From Megalopta genalis (lineage: Eukaryota; Arthropoda; Insecta; Hymenoptera; Halictidae): a stretch of 64,000 bases of DNA. Below are positions 47,071-61,210 of the stretch, in pieces. Below the pieces are notes generated by a model. That model saw nothing but the letters and a program-made list of their open reading frames with translations. It ran no database searches and was not told the DNA's origin. How positions within the stretch are numbered: position 1 is the first letter of the stretch; each line of letters opens with the position of its first letter. The position numbers were made by a program, and so were the translations under genes. Location of the stretch: assembly GCF_051020955.1 (NCBI RefSeq), contig NW_027476398.1:124001-188000 (forward strand), in the 5' to 3' direction.

Positions 47071-48840
47071 TATCACAAGTATTTGAAGCTAAACCATTTG
47101 ATTCGTATGGATATGTTGCTAAATCTTCTACTTCGCATTGATTTGAAGCAAAATTATGTCTTTCGCATGGACTTGAAGCTAAGCCTTCTACTTCGCATTG
47201 ATTTGAAGCTAAATCATATGTATCGCATGGATTTGAAGCTAACTCGTTTGTTTCGCATTCAGTTGAAGCTATATCGCTTAGATTCACAAGTATTTGAAGC
47301 TAAACCATTTGTTTCGCATGGATTTGAAGATAAGCCTTCTAGTTCGCATTGTTTTGAAGTTAACTCGATTGTTTCGCCTGCATTTGAAGCTATATCACTT
47401 ACATCGCAATTATCTGAAGATAAATCATTTGTTTCTCATGTATTTGTAGCTAAGCCGTCTACTTCACATTGATTTGAAACTAGATCATGTGTTTCGCTAG
47501 GATTTGATGCTAACTCGTTTGTTTCGCCTGCATTTGAAGCTGAATCATGTATATCACATGTATTTGAAGCTAAACCATTTGATTCGTATGGATTTGTAGC
47601 TAAATCTTCTACTCTGCATTGATTTGAACAAAATTATGTCTTTCGCATGGACTTGAAGCTAAGCCTTCTACTTCGCATTGATTTGAAGCTAGATCATGTG
47701 TTTCGTTTGAATTCGTAGCTGAATCATGTGTTTCGCATGGATTTCAAGCTAACTCGCTTGTTTCGTCTGCATTTAAAGCTATATCACTTATATTCGCAAG
47801 TATTTGAAACTAAATCGTTCGTTTCGCGTTGATTTGAAGCTAAGCCTTCAACATCGCATCAAATTGAAGCTAAATCATGTGCTTCGCGTGGAATTGAAGC
47901 TAACTCGTAAGTTTGGCATGCAGTTGAATCTAAATCATGTTTATCACAAGTATATGAAATAAACCATCTGTTTCGCAAGAATATGAAGCTATGAAGCTAA
48001 ACCATGTGACTCGCATAAATGTGAAGCTAAATCATGTTTTTCGCATCGATTTGAAGCTAACTCGTTTGTTTCGCCAGCATTTGAAGTTTTATCACTTATA
48101 TTCGGAAGTATTTGAAACTAAATCATTCTTTTCGCATGGATTTGAAGCTAAGCCTTCAACTTCGCATTGATTTGAAGCTAAATCATGTGTTTCGCTTGGA
48201 TTTGAAGCTAACTCATTTGTTTCGCATGTATTCGAAGCTAATCCTTCTACTTCGCATGGATTTGAAGCTAACTCGTTTGTTTCGTCTGCATTTGAAGCTA
48301 AATCATGTATATCACGAGTATTTGAAGCTAAACCATTTGTTTCGCATGGATTTGAAGATAAGCCTGCAACTTCGCATTGATTTGAAACTAAAACATGTGT
48401 ATCGCATGGATTGGAATCTAACTCGTTTGTTTCGCCTGCATTTGAAACTAAATCATGTATATCACAAGTATTTGAAGCCAAAACATTTGTTTCGCATGGA
48501 TTTGAAGATAAGCCTTCTACTTCGCATTGATTTGAAGCTAAATCATATGTATCGCATGGATTTGAAGCTAACTCGTTTGTTTCGCCTGCATTTGAAGCTG
48601 AATCACTTATATCACAAGTATTTGAAGCTAAACCATTTGATTCGTATGGATATGTTTCTAAATCTTGTACTTCGCATTGATTTGAAGCAAAATTATGTCT
48701 TTCGCATGGACTTGAAGATAAGCCTACTACTTCGCATTGATTTGAAGCTAAAACATATGTATCGCATGGATTTGAAGCTAACTCGTTTGTTTCGCATTCA
48801 GTTGAAGCTATATCACTAAGATTCGCAAGTATTTGAAGTT
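47071..48840 (+). repeat. Type II mosaic block
   Basis: Ordinary Type II monomers with several length variants. Examples are TTAGATTCACAAG near 47,279, TATATTCGCAAGTATTTG near 47,792, a doubled GAAGCTATGAAGC near 47,990 and TATATTCGGAAG near 48,100. Bases of about 47,325-47,700 follow 13,320-13,690, 34 kb to the left, including CTAGTTCGCATTGTTTT, AAGCCGTCTACTTCACATTG and the 29-bp TTGAACAAAATTATG unit. No gene is seen. Confidence 0.8.
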
Positions 48841-51775
48841 AAACCATTTGTTTCGCATGGACTTGAAGCTAAGCCTTCTACTTCGCAATTGATTTGAAGC
48901 TAGATCATGTGTTTCGCTTGGATTTGAAGCTAACTCGTTTGTTTCGCCTCCATTTGAAGCTAAATCATGTATATCACGAGTATTTCAAGCTAAACCATTT
49001 GTTTCGGAAGAAATTTGAAGCTAAGCCTTCTACTTCGCATTGATTTGAAGTTAGATCACGTGTTTCGCTTGGATTTGAAGCTAACTCGTTTGCTTCGCTT
49101 GCAGTTGAAGCTAAATTATGTATATCACAAGTATTTGAAGCTAAACCATTTTATTCCCACAGCTTTGAAGCTAAGCCTTCTACTTCGCACGAATTTGAAG
49201 CTAAATGATATGTTTCTCTTTGATTTTACGCTACCTGGTTAGTTTCGCATGCAGTTGAAACTAAATCATGTATATCACAAGTATTTGAAACTAAACCATT
49301 TGCTTCGCTTGGATTTGGAACTCAGCCTTCAACTTCGCATTGATTTGAAGCTAAATCGTGTGATATACATGGACCTGAAGCTAACTCGTTTGTTTCGGAT
49401 GAAGTTGAAGCTATATCATGTATATCACAGGTATTTGAAGCTAAACCATTTGATTCGCATCAATTCGAAGATAAGCATTCTACTTGGCATTGATTTGAAC
49501 ATAATTCATGTGTTTCTCTTGGATTTGAAGCTAACTCGTTTGCTTCGCTTGCAGTTGAAGCTAAATTATGTATATCACAAGTATTTGAAGCTAAACAATT
49601 TGATTGCTTCAGATTTGAAGCTAAGCCTTCTACTTCGCACGAATTTGAAGCTAAATGATGTGTTTCTCTTGGATTTTACGCTACCTGGTTAGTTTCGCAT
49701 GCAGTTGAAGCAAAATCATGTATATCACAAGTATATGAAACTGAACCATTTGCTTCGCTTGGATTTGAAACTAAGCCTTCTACTTCGCATTGATTTGAAG
49801 CTAAATCGTGTGATTCGCATGGATTTGAAGCTAACTCGTTTGTTTCGCATGATGTTGAAGCTATATCATTTATATCACAAGTATTTGAAGCTAAATCATT
49901 TGTTTCGCATGGATTTGAAGCTATACCTTCTACATCACATTGATTTGCAGCTAAATCATGTGTTTCGCTTGGATTTGTAGCCAAGCCTTCTACTTCGCAT
50001 GAATTTGAAGCTAAATCATGTGTTTGACATGAATTTGAAGCTAACTCGTTTGTTTCGCCAGCATTTGAAGGTAAATCGTGTATATCACAAGTATTTGAAG
50101 CTAAACCATTTGTTTCGCATGGATTTGAAACTATTTCTTCTACTTCGCATTGATTTGAAGCTAGATCATGTGTTTCGGTTGGATTTAAAGCTAACTCGTT
50201 TGTTTCGCCTGCATTTGAAGCTGAATCATGTATATCACAAGTATTTGAAGCTAAACCATTTGATTCGTATGGATTTGTAGCTAAATCTTCTACTTCGCAT
50301 TGATTTGAAGCTAGATCATGTGTTTCGCTTAGATTTGAAGCTACCTCGTTTGTTTCTCCTGCATTTGAAGCTAAATCATGTATATCACGAGTATTTCAAG
50401 CTAAACCATTTGTTTCGGATGGATTTGAAGCTAAGCATTCTACTTCGCATTGATTTGAAGCAAAATCATGTGTTTCGCTTGGATTTGAAGCTAACTCGTT
50501 TGTTTCGCCTGCATTTGAAGCTGAATCATTTATATCACAAGTATTTGAAGCTAAACCGTTTGTTTCGCATGGATTTGAAGATAAGCCTACTACTTCGCAT
50601 TGATATGAAGCTAAAACATATGTATCGCATGGATTTGAAGCTAACTCGTTTGTTTCGCATTCAGTTGATGCTATATCACTAAGATTCGCAAGTATTTGAA
50701 GTTAAACAATTTGTTTCTCATGGATTTGAAGATAAGCCTCCTACTTCTCATTGATTTGGAACTAGATCATCTGTTTCGCTAGGATTTGAAGCTAACTCGT
50801 TTGTTTCGCCTGCATTTGAAGCTAAATCATGTATATCACGAGTATTTGAAGCTGAACCATTTGTTCGCATGAATATTAAGCTAATCCATGTGTTTCGAAT
50901 GAATTTGAAGCTAAATCATGTGTTTAGCATGGATTGGAATCTAACTCGTTTGATCGCATGCTGTTGAAGCATTTATATCACAAGTATTTGAAGCTAAAAC
51001 CATTTGTTTCGCATGGATTTGTAGATAAGCCTTCTACTTCGCATTGTTTTGAAGCAAAATCATGTGTATCGCATGGATTTGAAGCTAACTCGTTTGTTTC
51101 GCCTGCATTTGAAGCTGAATCATGTATATCACAAGTATTTGAAGCTAAACCATTTGATTCGTATGGATTTGTAGCTAAATCTTCTACTTCGCATTGATTT
51201 GAACAAAATTATGTCTTTCGCATGGACTTGAAGCTAAGCCTTCTACTTCGCATTGATTTGAAGCAAAATCATGTGTTTCGGTTGGATTTAAAGCTAACTC
51301 GTTTGTTTCGCCTGCATTTGAAGCTGAATCATGTATATCACAAGTATTTGAAGCTAAACCATTTGATTCGTATAGATTTGTAGCTTAATCTTCTACTTCG
51401 CATTGATTTGAACAAAATTATGTCTTTCGCATGGATTTGAAGATAAGCCTTCTAGTTCGCATTGATTTGAAGCAAAATCATGTGTTTCGCTTGGATTTGA
51501 AGCTAACTCGTTTGTTTCGCCTGCATTTGAAGCTGAATCACTTATATCACAAGTATTTGAAGCTAAACCATTTGATTCGTATGGATATGTTTCTAAATCT
51601 TCTACTTCGCATTGATTTGAAGCAAAATTATGTCTTTCGCATGGACTTGAAGATAAGCCTACTACTTCGCATTGATTTGAAGCTAAAACATATGTATCGC
51701 ATGGATTTGAAGCTAACTCGTTTGTTTCGCATTCAGTTGAAGCTATATCACTAAGATTCGCAAGTATTTGAAGTT
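48841..51775 (+). repeat. About 3-kb HOR, copy 1 (2,935 bp)
   Basis: Starts at the anchor AAACCATTTGTTTCGCATGG followed by ACTTGAAGC. In order it holds a pair of closely related roughly 430-bp halves (about 49,080-49,260 and 49,520-49,700, each ending GGATTTTACGCTACCTGG), a run with CATGATGTTGAAGC, then D/E pairs with 31-bp ATCACTAAGATTCGCAAG units. The 29-bp TTGAACAAAATTATG units lie near 51,196 and 51,408. It has one extra base (CGCAATTGATTTG) near 48,896 compared with later copies. Confidence 0.9.
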
Positions 51776-54700
51776 AAACCATTTGTTTCGCATGGACTTG
51801 AAACTAAGCCTTCTACTTCGCATTGATTTGAAGCTAGATCATGTGTTTCGCTTGGATTTGAAGCTAACTCGTTTGTTTCGCCTCCATTTGAAGCTAAATC
51901 ATGTATATCACGAGTATTTCAAGCTAAACCATTTGTTTCGGAAGAAATTTGAAGCTAAGCCTTCTACTTCGCATTGATTTGAAGTTAGATCACGTGTTTC
52001 GCTTGGATTTGAAGCTAACTCGTTTGCTTCGCTTGCAGTTGAAGCTAAATTATGTATATCACAAGTATTTGAAGCTAAACCATTTTATTCCCACAGCTTT
52101 GAAGCTAAGCCTTCTACTTCGCACGAATTTGAAGCTAAATGATATGTTTCTCTTGGATTTTACGCTACCTGGTTAGTTTCGCATGCAGTTGAAACTAAAT
52201 CATGTATATCACAAGTATTTGAAACTAAACCATTTGCTTCGCTTGGATTTGGAACTCAGCCTTCAACTTCGCATTGATTTGAAGCTAAATCGTGTGATAT
52301 ACATGGACCTGAAGCTAACTCGTTTGTTTCGGATGAAGTTGAAGCTATATCATGTATATCACAGGTATTTGAAGCTAAACCATTTGATTCGCATCAATTC
52401 GAAGATAAGCATTCTACTTGGCATTGATTTGAAGATAATTCATGTGTTTCTCTTGGATTTGAAGCTAACTCGTTTGCTTCGCTTGCAGTTGAAGCTAAAT
52501 TATGTATATCACAAGTATTTGAAGCTAAACAATTTGATTGCTTCAGATTTGAAGCTAAGCCTTCTACTTCGCACGAATTTGAAGCTAAATGATGTGTTTC
52601 TCTTGGATTTTACGCTACCTGGTTAGTTTCGCATGCAGTTGAAGCAAAATCATGTATATCACAAGTATATGAAACTAAACCATTTGCTTCGCTTGGATTT
52701 GAAACTAAGCCTTCTACTTCGCATTGATTTGAAGCTAAATCGTGTGATTCGCATGGATTTGAAGCTAACTCGTTTGTTTCGCATGATGTTGAAGCTATAT
52801 CATTTATATCACAAGTATTTGAAGCTAAATCATTTGTTTCGCATGGATTTGAAGCTATACCTTCTACATCACATTGATTTGCAGCTAAATCATGTGTTTC
52901 GCTTGGATTTGTAGCCAAGCCTTCTACTTCGCATGAATTTGAAGCTAAATCATGTGTTTGACATGAATTTGAAGCTAACTCGTTTGTTTCGCCAGCATTT
53001 GAAGGTAAATCGTGTATATCACAAGTATTTGAAGCTAAACCATTTGTTTCGCATGGATTTGAAACTATTTCTTCTACTTCGCATTGATTTGAAGCTAGAT
53101 CATGTGTTTCGGTTGGATTTAAAGCTAACTCGTTCGTTTCGCCTGCATTTGAAGCTGAATCATGTATATCACAAGTATTTGAAGCTAAACCATTTGATTC
53201 GTATGGATTTGTAGCTAAATCTTCTACTTCGCATTGATTTGAAGCTAGATCATGTGTTTCGCTTAGATTTGAAGCTACCTCGTTTGTTTCTCCTGCATTT
53301 GAAGCTAAATCATGTATATCACGAGTATTTCAAGCTAAACCATTTGTTTCGGATGGATTTGAAGCTAAGCATTCTACTTCGCATTGATTTGAAGCAAAAT
53401 CATGTGTTTCGCTTGGATTTGAAGCTAACTCGTTTGTTTCGCCTGCATTTGAAGCTGAATCATTTATATCACAAGTATTTGAAGCTAAACCGTTTGTTTC
53501 GCATGGATTTGAAGATAAGCCTACTACTTCGCATTAATATGAAGCTAAAACATATGTATCGCATGGATTTGAAGCTAACTCGTTTGTTTCGCATTCAGTT
53601 GAAGCTATATCACTAAGATTCGCAAGTATTTGAAGTTAAACAATTTGTTTCTCATGGATTTGAAGATAAGCCTCCTACTTCTCATTGATTTGGAACTAGA
53701 TCATCTGTTTCGCTAGGATTTGAAGCTAACTCGTTTGTTTCGCCTGCATTTGAAGCTAAATCATGTATATCACGAGTATTTGAAGCTGAACCATTTGTTT
53801 CGCATGAATATTAAGCTAATCCATGTGTTTCGAATGAATTTGAAGCTAAATCATGTGTTTAGCATGGATTGGAATCTAACTCGTTTGATCGCATGCTGTT
53901 GAAGCATTTATATCACAAGTATTTGAAGCTAAACCATTTGATTCGTATGGATTTGTAGCTAAATCTTCTACTTCGCATTGATTTGAACAAAATTATGTCT
54001 TTCGCATGGACTTGAACCTAAGCCTTCTACTTCGCATTGATTTGAAGCAAAATCATGTGTTTCGGTTGGATTTAAAGCTAACTCGTTTGTTTCGCCTGCA
54101 TTTGAAGCTGAATCATGTATATCACAAGTATTTGAAGCTAAACCATTTGATTCGTATAGATTTGTAGCTAAATCTTCTACTTCGCATTGATTTGAACAAA
54201 ATTATGTCTTTCGCATGGATTTGAAGATAAGCCTTCTAGTTCGCATTGATTTGAAGCAAAATCATGTGTTTCGCTTGGATTTGAAGCTAACTCGTTTGTT
54301 TCGCCTGCATTTGAAGCTGAATCACTTATATCACAAGTATTTGAAGCTAAACCATTTGATTCGTATGGATATGTTTCTAAATCTTCTACTTCGCATTGAT
54401 TTGAAGCAAAATTATGTCTTTCGCATGGACTTGAAGATAAGCCTACTACTTCGCATTGATTTGAAGCTAAAACATATGTATCGCATGGATTTGAAGCTAA
54501 CTCGTTTGTTTCGCATTCAGTTGAAGCTATATCACTAAGATTCGCAAGTATTTGAAGCTAAACCATTTGTTTCGCATGGATTTGTATATAAGCCTTCTAC
54601 TTCGCATTGATTTGAAGCAAAATCATGTGTATCGCATGGATTTGAAGCTAACTCGTTTGTTTCGCCTGCATTTGAAGCTGAATCATGTATATCACAAGTA

Positions 54701-54889
54701 TTTGAAGCTAAACCATTTGATTCGTATGGATTTGTAGCTAAATCTTCTACTTCGCATTGATTTGAACAAAATTATGTCTTTCGCATGGACTTGAAGCTAA
54801 AACATATGTATCGCATGGATTTGAAGCTAACTCGTTTGTTTCGCATTCAGTTGAAGCTATATCACTAAGATTCGCAAGTATTTGAAGTT
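51776..54889 (+). repeat. About 3-kb HOR, copy 2 (3,114 bp)
   Basis: Begins at the same anchor. It is nearly base-identical to copy 1 over its first roughly 2,050 bp. It then carries its own set of 29-bp units (about 53,977, 54,188 and 54,760) and an additional pentamer group before the next anchor, which makes it 180 bp longer. Differences from copy 1 are mostly single bases, for example GAAACTAAACC against GAAACTGAACC near 52,674 and 49,740. Confidence 0.9.
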
Positions 54890-57800
54890 AAACCATTTGT
54901 TTCGCATGGACTTGAAGCTAAGCCTTCTACTTCGCATTGATTTGAAGCTAGATCATGTGTTTCGCTTGGATTTGAAGCTAACTCGTTTGTTTCGCCTCCA
55001 TTTGAAGCTAAATCATGTATATCACGAGTATTTCAAGCTAAACCATTTGTTTCGGAAGAAATTTGAAGCTAAGCCTTCTACTTCGCATTGATTTGAAGTT
55101 AGATCACGTGTTTCGCTTGGATTTGAAGCTAACTCGTTTGCTTCGCTTGCAGTTGAAGCTAAATTATGTATATCACAAGTATTTGAAGCTAAACCATTTT
55201 ATTCCCACAGCTTTGAAGCTAAGCCTTCTACTTCGCACGAATTTGAAGCTAAATGATATGTTTCTCTTGGATTTTACGCTACCTGGTTAGTTTCGCATGC
55301 AGTTGAAACTAAATCATGTATATCACAAGTATTTGAAACTAAACCATTTGCTTCGCTTGGATTTGGAACTCAGCCTTCAACTTCGCATTGATTTGAAGCT
55401 AAATCGTGTGATATACATGGACCTGAAGCTAACTCGTTTGTTTCGGATGAAATTGAAGCTATATCATGTATATCACAGGTATTTGAAGCTAAACCATTTG
55501 ATTCGCATCAATTCGAAGATAAGCATTCTACTTGGCATTGATTTGAAGATAATTCATGTGTTTCTCTTGGATTTGAAGCTAACTCGTTTGCTTCGCTTGC
55601 AGTTGAAGCTAAATTATGTATATCACAAGTATTTGAAGCTAAACAATTTGATTGCTTCAGATTTGAAGCTAAGCCTTCTACTTCGCACGAATTTGAAGCT
55701 AAATGATGTGTTTCTCTTGGATTTTACGCTACCTGGTTAGTTTCGCATGCAGTTGAAGCAAAATCATGTATATCACAAGTATATGAAACTAAACCATTTG
55801 CTTCGCTTGGATTTGAAACTAAGCCTTCTACTTCGCATTGATTTGAAGCTAAATCGTGTGATTCGCATGGATTTGAAGCTAACTCGTTTGTTTCGCATGA
55901 TGTTGAAGCTATATCATTTATATCACAAGTATTTGAAGCTAAATCATTTGTTTCGCATGGATTTGAAGCTATACCTTCTACATCACATTGATTTGCAGCT
56001 AAATCATGTGTTTCGCTTGGATTTGTAGCCAAGCCTTCTACTTCGCATGAATTTGAAGCTAAATCATGTGTTTGACATGAATTTGAAGCTAACTCGTTTG
56101 TTTCGCCAGCATTTGAAGGTAAATCGTGTATATCACAAGTATTTGAAGCTAAACCATTTGTTTCGCATGGATTTGAAACTATTTCTTCTACTTCGCATTG
56201 ATTTGAAGCTAGATCATGTGTTTCGGTTGGATTTAAAGCTAACTCGTTTGTTTCGCCTGCATTTGAAGCTGAATCATGTATATCACAAGTATTTGAAGCT
56301 AAACCATTTGATTCGTATGGATTTGTAGCTAAATCTTCTACTTCGCATTGATTTGAAGCTAGATCATGTGTTTCGCTTAGATTTGAAGCTACCTCGTATG
56401 TTTCTCCTGCATTTGAAGCTAAATCATGTATATCACGAGTATTTCAAGCTAAACCATTTGTTTCGGATGGATTTGAAGCTAAGCCTTCTACTTCGCATTG
56501 ATTTGAAGCAAAATCATGTGTTTCGCTTGGATTTGAAGCTAACTCGTTTGTTTCGCCTGCATTTGAAGCTGAATCATTTATATCACAAGTATTTGAAGCT
56601 AAACCGTTTGTTTCGCATGGATTTGAAGATAAGCCTACTACTTCGCATTGATATGAAGCTAAAACATATGTATCGCATGGATTTGAAGCTAACTCGTTTG
56701 TTTCGCATTCAGTTGAAGCTATATCACTAAGATTCGCAAGTATTTGAAGCTAAATCATGTGTTTCGCTTGGATTTGTAGCCAAGCCTTCTACTTCGCATG
56801 AATTTGAAGCTAAATCATGTGTTTGACATGAATTTGAAGCTAACTCGTTTGTTTCGCCAGCATTTGAAGGTAAATCGTGTATATCACAAGTATTTGAAGC
56901 TAAACCATTTGTTTCGCATGGATTTGAAACTATTTCTTCTACTTCGCATTGATTTGAAGCTAGATCATGTGTTTCGGTTGGATTTAAAGCTAACTCGTTT
57001 GTTTCGCCTGCATTTGAAGCTGAATCATGTATATCACAAGTATTTGAAGCTAAACCATTTGATTCGTATGGATTTGTAGCTAAATCTTCTACTTCGCATT
57101 GATTTGAAGCTAGATCATGTGTTTCGCTTAGATTTGAAGCTACCTCGTATGTTTCTCCTGCATTTGAAGCTAAATCATGTATATCACGAGTATTTCAAGC
57201 TAAACCATTTGTTTCGGATGGATTTGAAGCTAAGCCTTCTACTTCGCATTGATTTGAAGCAAAATCATGTGTTTCGCTTGGATTTGAAGCTAACTCGTTT
57301 GTTTCGCCTGCATTTGAAGCTGAATCATTTATATCACAAGTATTTGAAGCTAAACCGTTTGTTTCGCATGGATTTGAAGATAAGCCTACTACTTCGCATT
57401 GATATGAAGCTAAAACATATGTATCGCATGGATTTGAAGCTAACTCGTTTGTTTCGCATTCAGTTGAAGCTATATCACTAAGATTCGCAAGTATTTGAAG
57501 CTAAACCGTTTGTTTCGCATGGATTTGAAGATAAGCCTACTACTTCGCATTGATATGAAGCTAAAACATATGTATCGCATGGATTTGAAGCTAACTCGTT
57601 TGTTTCGCATTCAGTTGAAGCTATATCACTAAGATTCGCAAGTATTTGAAGTTAAACAATTTGTTTCTCATGGATTTGAAGATAAGCCTTCTACTTCTCA
57701 TTGATTTGGAACTAGATCATCTGTTTCGCTAGGATTTGAAGCTAACTCGTTTGTTTCGCCTGCATTTGAAGCTAAATCATGTATATCACGAGTATTTGAA

Positions 57801-58276
57801 GCTGAACCATTTGTTTCGCATGAATATTAAGCTAATCCATGTGTTTCGAATGAATTTGAAGCTAAATCATGTGTTTAGCATGGATTGGAATCTAACTCGT
57901 TTGATCGCATGCTGTTGAAGCATTTATATCACAAGTATTTGAAGCTAAACCATTTGTTTCGCATGGATTTGTATATAAGCCTTCTACTTCGCATTGATTT
58001 GAAGCAAAATCATGTGTATCGCATGGATTTGAAGCTAACTCGTTTGTTTCGCCTGCATTTGAAGCTGAATCATGTATATCACAAGTATTTGAAGCTAAAC
58101 CATTTGATTCGTATGGATTTGTAGCTAAATCTTCTACTTCGCATTGATTTGAACAAAATTATGTCTTTCGCATGGACTTGAAGCTAAAACATATGTATCG
58201 CATGGATTTGAAGCTAACTCGTTTGTTTCGCATTCAGTTGAAGCTATATCACTAAGATTCGCAAGTATTTGAAGTT
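54890..58276 (+). repeat. About 3-kb HOR, copy 3 (3,387 bp) with internal 751-bp and 151-bp duplications
   Basis: Same anchor and order as copy 2, but 56,047-56,797 is repeated directly as 56,798-57,548 (offset 751, 25 monomers plus 1). The pentamer at 57,350-57,500 is repeated again at 57,501-57,651 (offset 151). The extra base in both comes from the 31-bp ATCACTAAGATTCGCAAG unit. The duplicated parts look identical by eye, so they are recent. Confidence 0.92.
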
Positions 58277-61210
58277 AAACCATTTGTTTCGCATGGACTT
58301 GAAGCTAAGCCTTCTACTTCGCATTGATTTGAAGCTAGATCATGTGTTTCGCTTGGATTTGAAGCTAACTCGTTTGTTTCGCCTCCATTTGAAGCTAAAT
58401 CATGTATATCACGAGTATTTCAAGCTAAACCATTTGTTTCGGAAGAAATTTGAAGCTAAGCCTTCTACTTCGCATTGATTTGAAGTTAGATCACGTGTTT
58501 CGCTTGGATTTGAAGCTAACTCGTTTGCTTCGCTTGCAGTTGAAGCTAAATTATGTATATCACAAGTATTTGAAGCTAAACCATTTTATTCCCACAGCTT
58601 TGAAGCTAAGCCTTCTACTTCGCACGAATTTGAAGCTAAATGATATGTTTCTCTTGGATTTTACGCTACCTGGTTAGTTTCGCATGCAGTTGAAACTAAA
58701 TCATGTATATCACAAGTATTTGAAACTAAACCATTTGCTTCGCTTGGATTTGGAACTCAGCCTTCAACTTCGCATTGATTTGAAGCTAAATCGTGTGATA
58801 TACATGGACCTGAAGCTAACTCGTTTGTTTCGGATGAAGTTGAAGCTATATCATGTATATCACAGGTATTTGAAGCTAAACCATTTGATTCGCATCAATT
58901 CGAAGATAAGCATTCTACTTGGCATTGATTTGAAGATAATTCATGTGTTTCTCTTGGATTTGAAGCTAACTCGTTTGCTTCGCTTGCAGTTGAAGCTAAA
59001 TTATGTATATCACAAGTATTTGAAGCTAAACAATTTGATTGCTTCAGATTTGAAGCTAAGCCTTCTACTTCGCACGAATTTGAAGCTAAATGATGTGTTT
59101 CTCTTGGATTTTACGCTACCTGGTTAGTTTCGCATGCAGTTGAAGCAAAATCATGTATATCACAAGTATATGAAACTAAACCATTTGCTTCGCTTGGATT
59201 TGAAACTAAGCCTTCTACTTCGCATTGATTTGAAGCTAAATCGTGTGATTCGCATGGATTTGAAGCTAACTCGTTTGTTTCGCATGATGTTGAAGCTATA
59301 TCATTTATATCACAAGTATTTGAAGCTAAATCATTTGTTTCGCATGGATTTGAAGCTATACCTTCTACATCACATTGATTTGCAGCTAAATCATGTGTTT
59401 CGCTTGGATTTGTAGCCAAGCCTTCTACTTCGCATGAATTTGAAGCTAAATCATGTGTTTGACATGAATTTGAAGCTAACTCGTTTGTTTCGCCAGCATT
59501 TGAAGGTAAATCGTGTATATCACAAGTATTTGAAGCTAAACCATTTGTTTCGCATGGATTTGAAACTATTTCTTCTACTTCGCATTGATTTGAAGCTAGA
59601 TCATGTGTTTCGGTTGGATTTAAAGCTAACTCGTTTGTTTCGCCTGCATTTGAAGCTGAATCATGTATATCACAAGTATTTGAAGCTAAACCATTTGATT
59701 CGTATGGATTTGTAGCTAAATCTTCTACTTCGCATTGATTTGAAGCTAGATCATGTGTTTCGCTTAGATTTGAAGCTACCTCGTATGTTTCTCCTGCATT
59801 TGAAGCTAAATCATGTATATCACGAGTATTTCAAGCTAAACCATTTGTTTCGGATGGATTTGAAGCTAAGCCTTCTACTTCGCATTGATTTGAAGCAAAA
59901 TCATGTGTTTCGCTTGGATTTGAAGCTAACTCGTTTGTTTCGCCTGCATTTGAAGCTGAATCATTTATATCACAAGTATTTGAAGCTAAACCGTTTGTTT
60001 CGCATGGATTTGAAGATAAGCCTACTACTTCGCATTGATATGAAGCTAAAACATATGTATCGCATGGATTTGAAGCTAACTCGTTTGTTTCGCATTCAGT
60101 TGAAGCTATATCACTAAGATTCGCAAGTATTTGAAGTTAAACAATTTGTTTCTCATGGATTTGAAGATAAGCTTTCTACTTCTCATTGATTTGGAACTAG
60201 ATCATCTGTTTCCCTAGGATTTGAAGCTAACTCGTTTGTTTCGCCTGCATTTGAAGCTAAATCATGTATATCACGAGTATTTGAAGCTGAACCATTTGTT
60301 TCGCATGAATATTAAGCTAATCCATGTGTTTCGAATGAATTTGAAGCTAAATCATGTGTTTAGCATGGATTGGAATCTAACTCGTTTGATCGCATGCTGT
60401 TGAAGCATTTATATCACAAGTATTTGAAGCTAAACCATTTGTTTCGCATGGATTTGTAGATAAGCCTTCTACTTCGCATTGATTTGAAGCAAAATCATGT
60501 GTATCGCATGGATTTGAAGCTAACTCGTTTGTTTCGCCTGCATTTGAAGCTGAATCATGTATATCACAAGTATTTGAAGCTAAACCATTTGATTCGTATG
60601 GATTTGTAGCTAAATCTTCTACTTCGCATTGATTTGAACAAAATTATGTCTTTCGCATGGACTTGAAGCTAAGCCTTCTACTTCGCATTGATTTGAAGCA
60701 AAATCATGTGTTTCGGTTGGATTTAAAGCTAACTCGTTTGTTTCGCCTGCATTTGAAGCTGAATCATGTATATCACAAGTATTTGAAGCTAAACCATTTG
60801 ATTCGTATAGATTTGTAGCTAAATCTTCTACTTCGCATTGATTTGAACAAAATTATGTCTTTCGCATGGATTTGAAGATAAGCCTTCTAGTTCGCATTGA
60901 TTTGAAGCAAAATCATGTGTTTCGCTTGGATTTGAAGCTAACTCGTTTGTTTCGCCTGCATTTGAAGCTGAATCACTTATATCACAAGTATTTGAAGCTA
61001 AACCATTTGATTCGTATGGATATGTTTCTAAATCTTCTACTTCGCATTGATTTGAAGCAAAATTATGTCTTTCGCATGGACTTGAAGATAAGCCTACTAC
61101 TTCGCATTGATTTGAAGCTAAAACATATGTATCGCATGGATTTGAAGCTAACTCGTTTGTTTCGCATTCAGTTGAAGCTATATCACTAAGATTCGCAAGT
61201 ATTTGAAGTT
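58277..61210 (+). repeat. About 3-kb HOR, copy 4 (2,934 bp)
   Basis: Same anchor. It lacks the two internal duplications of copy 3 but shares its derived bases, such as TCGTATGTTTCTCCTGC near 59,780 (TCGTTTG in copies 1 and 2). It has TCCCTAGGATTTG near 60,211 where the others read TCGCTAGG. It contains 29-bp units near 60,633 and 60,846. Confidence 0.9.
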
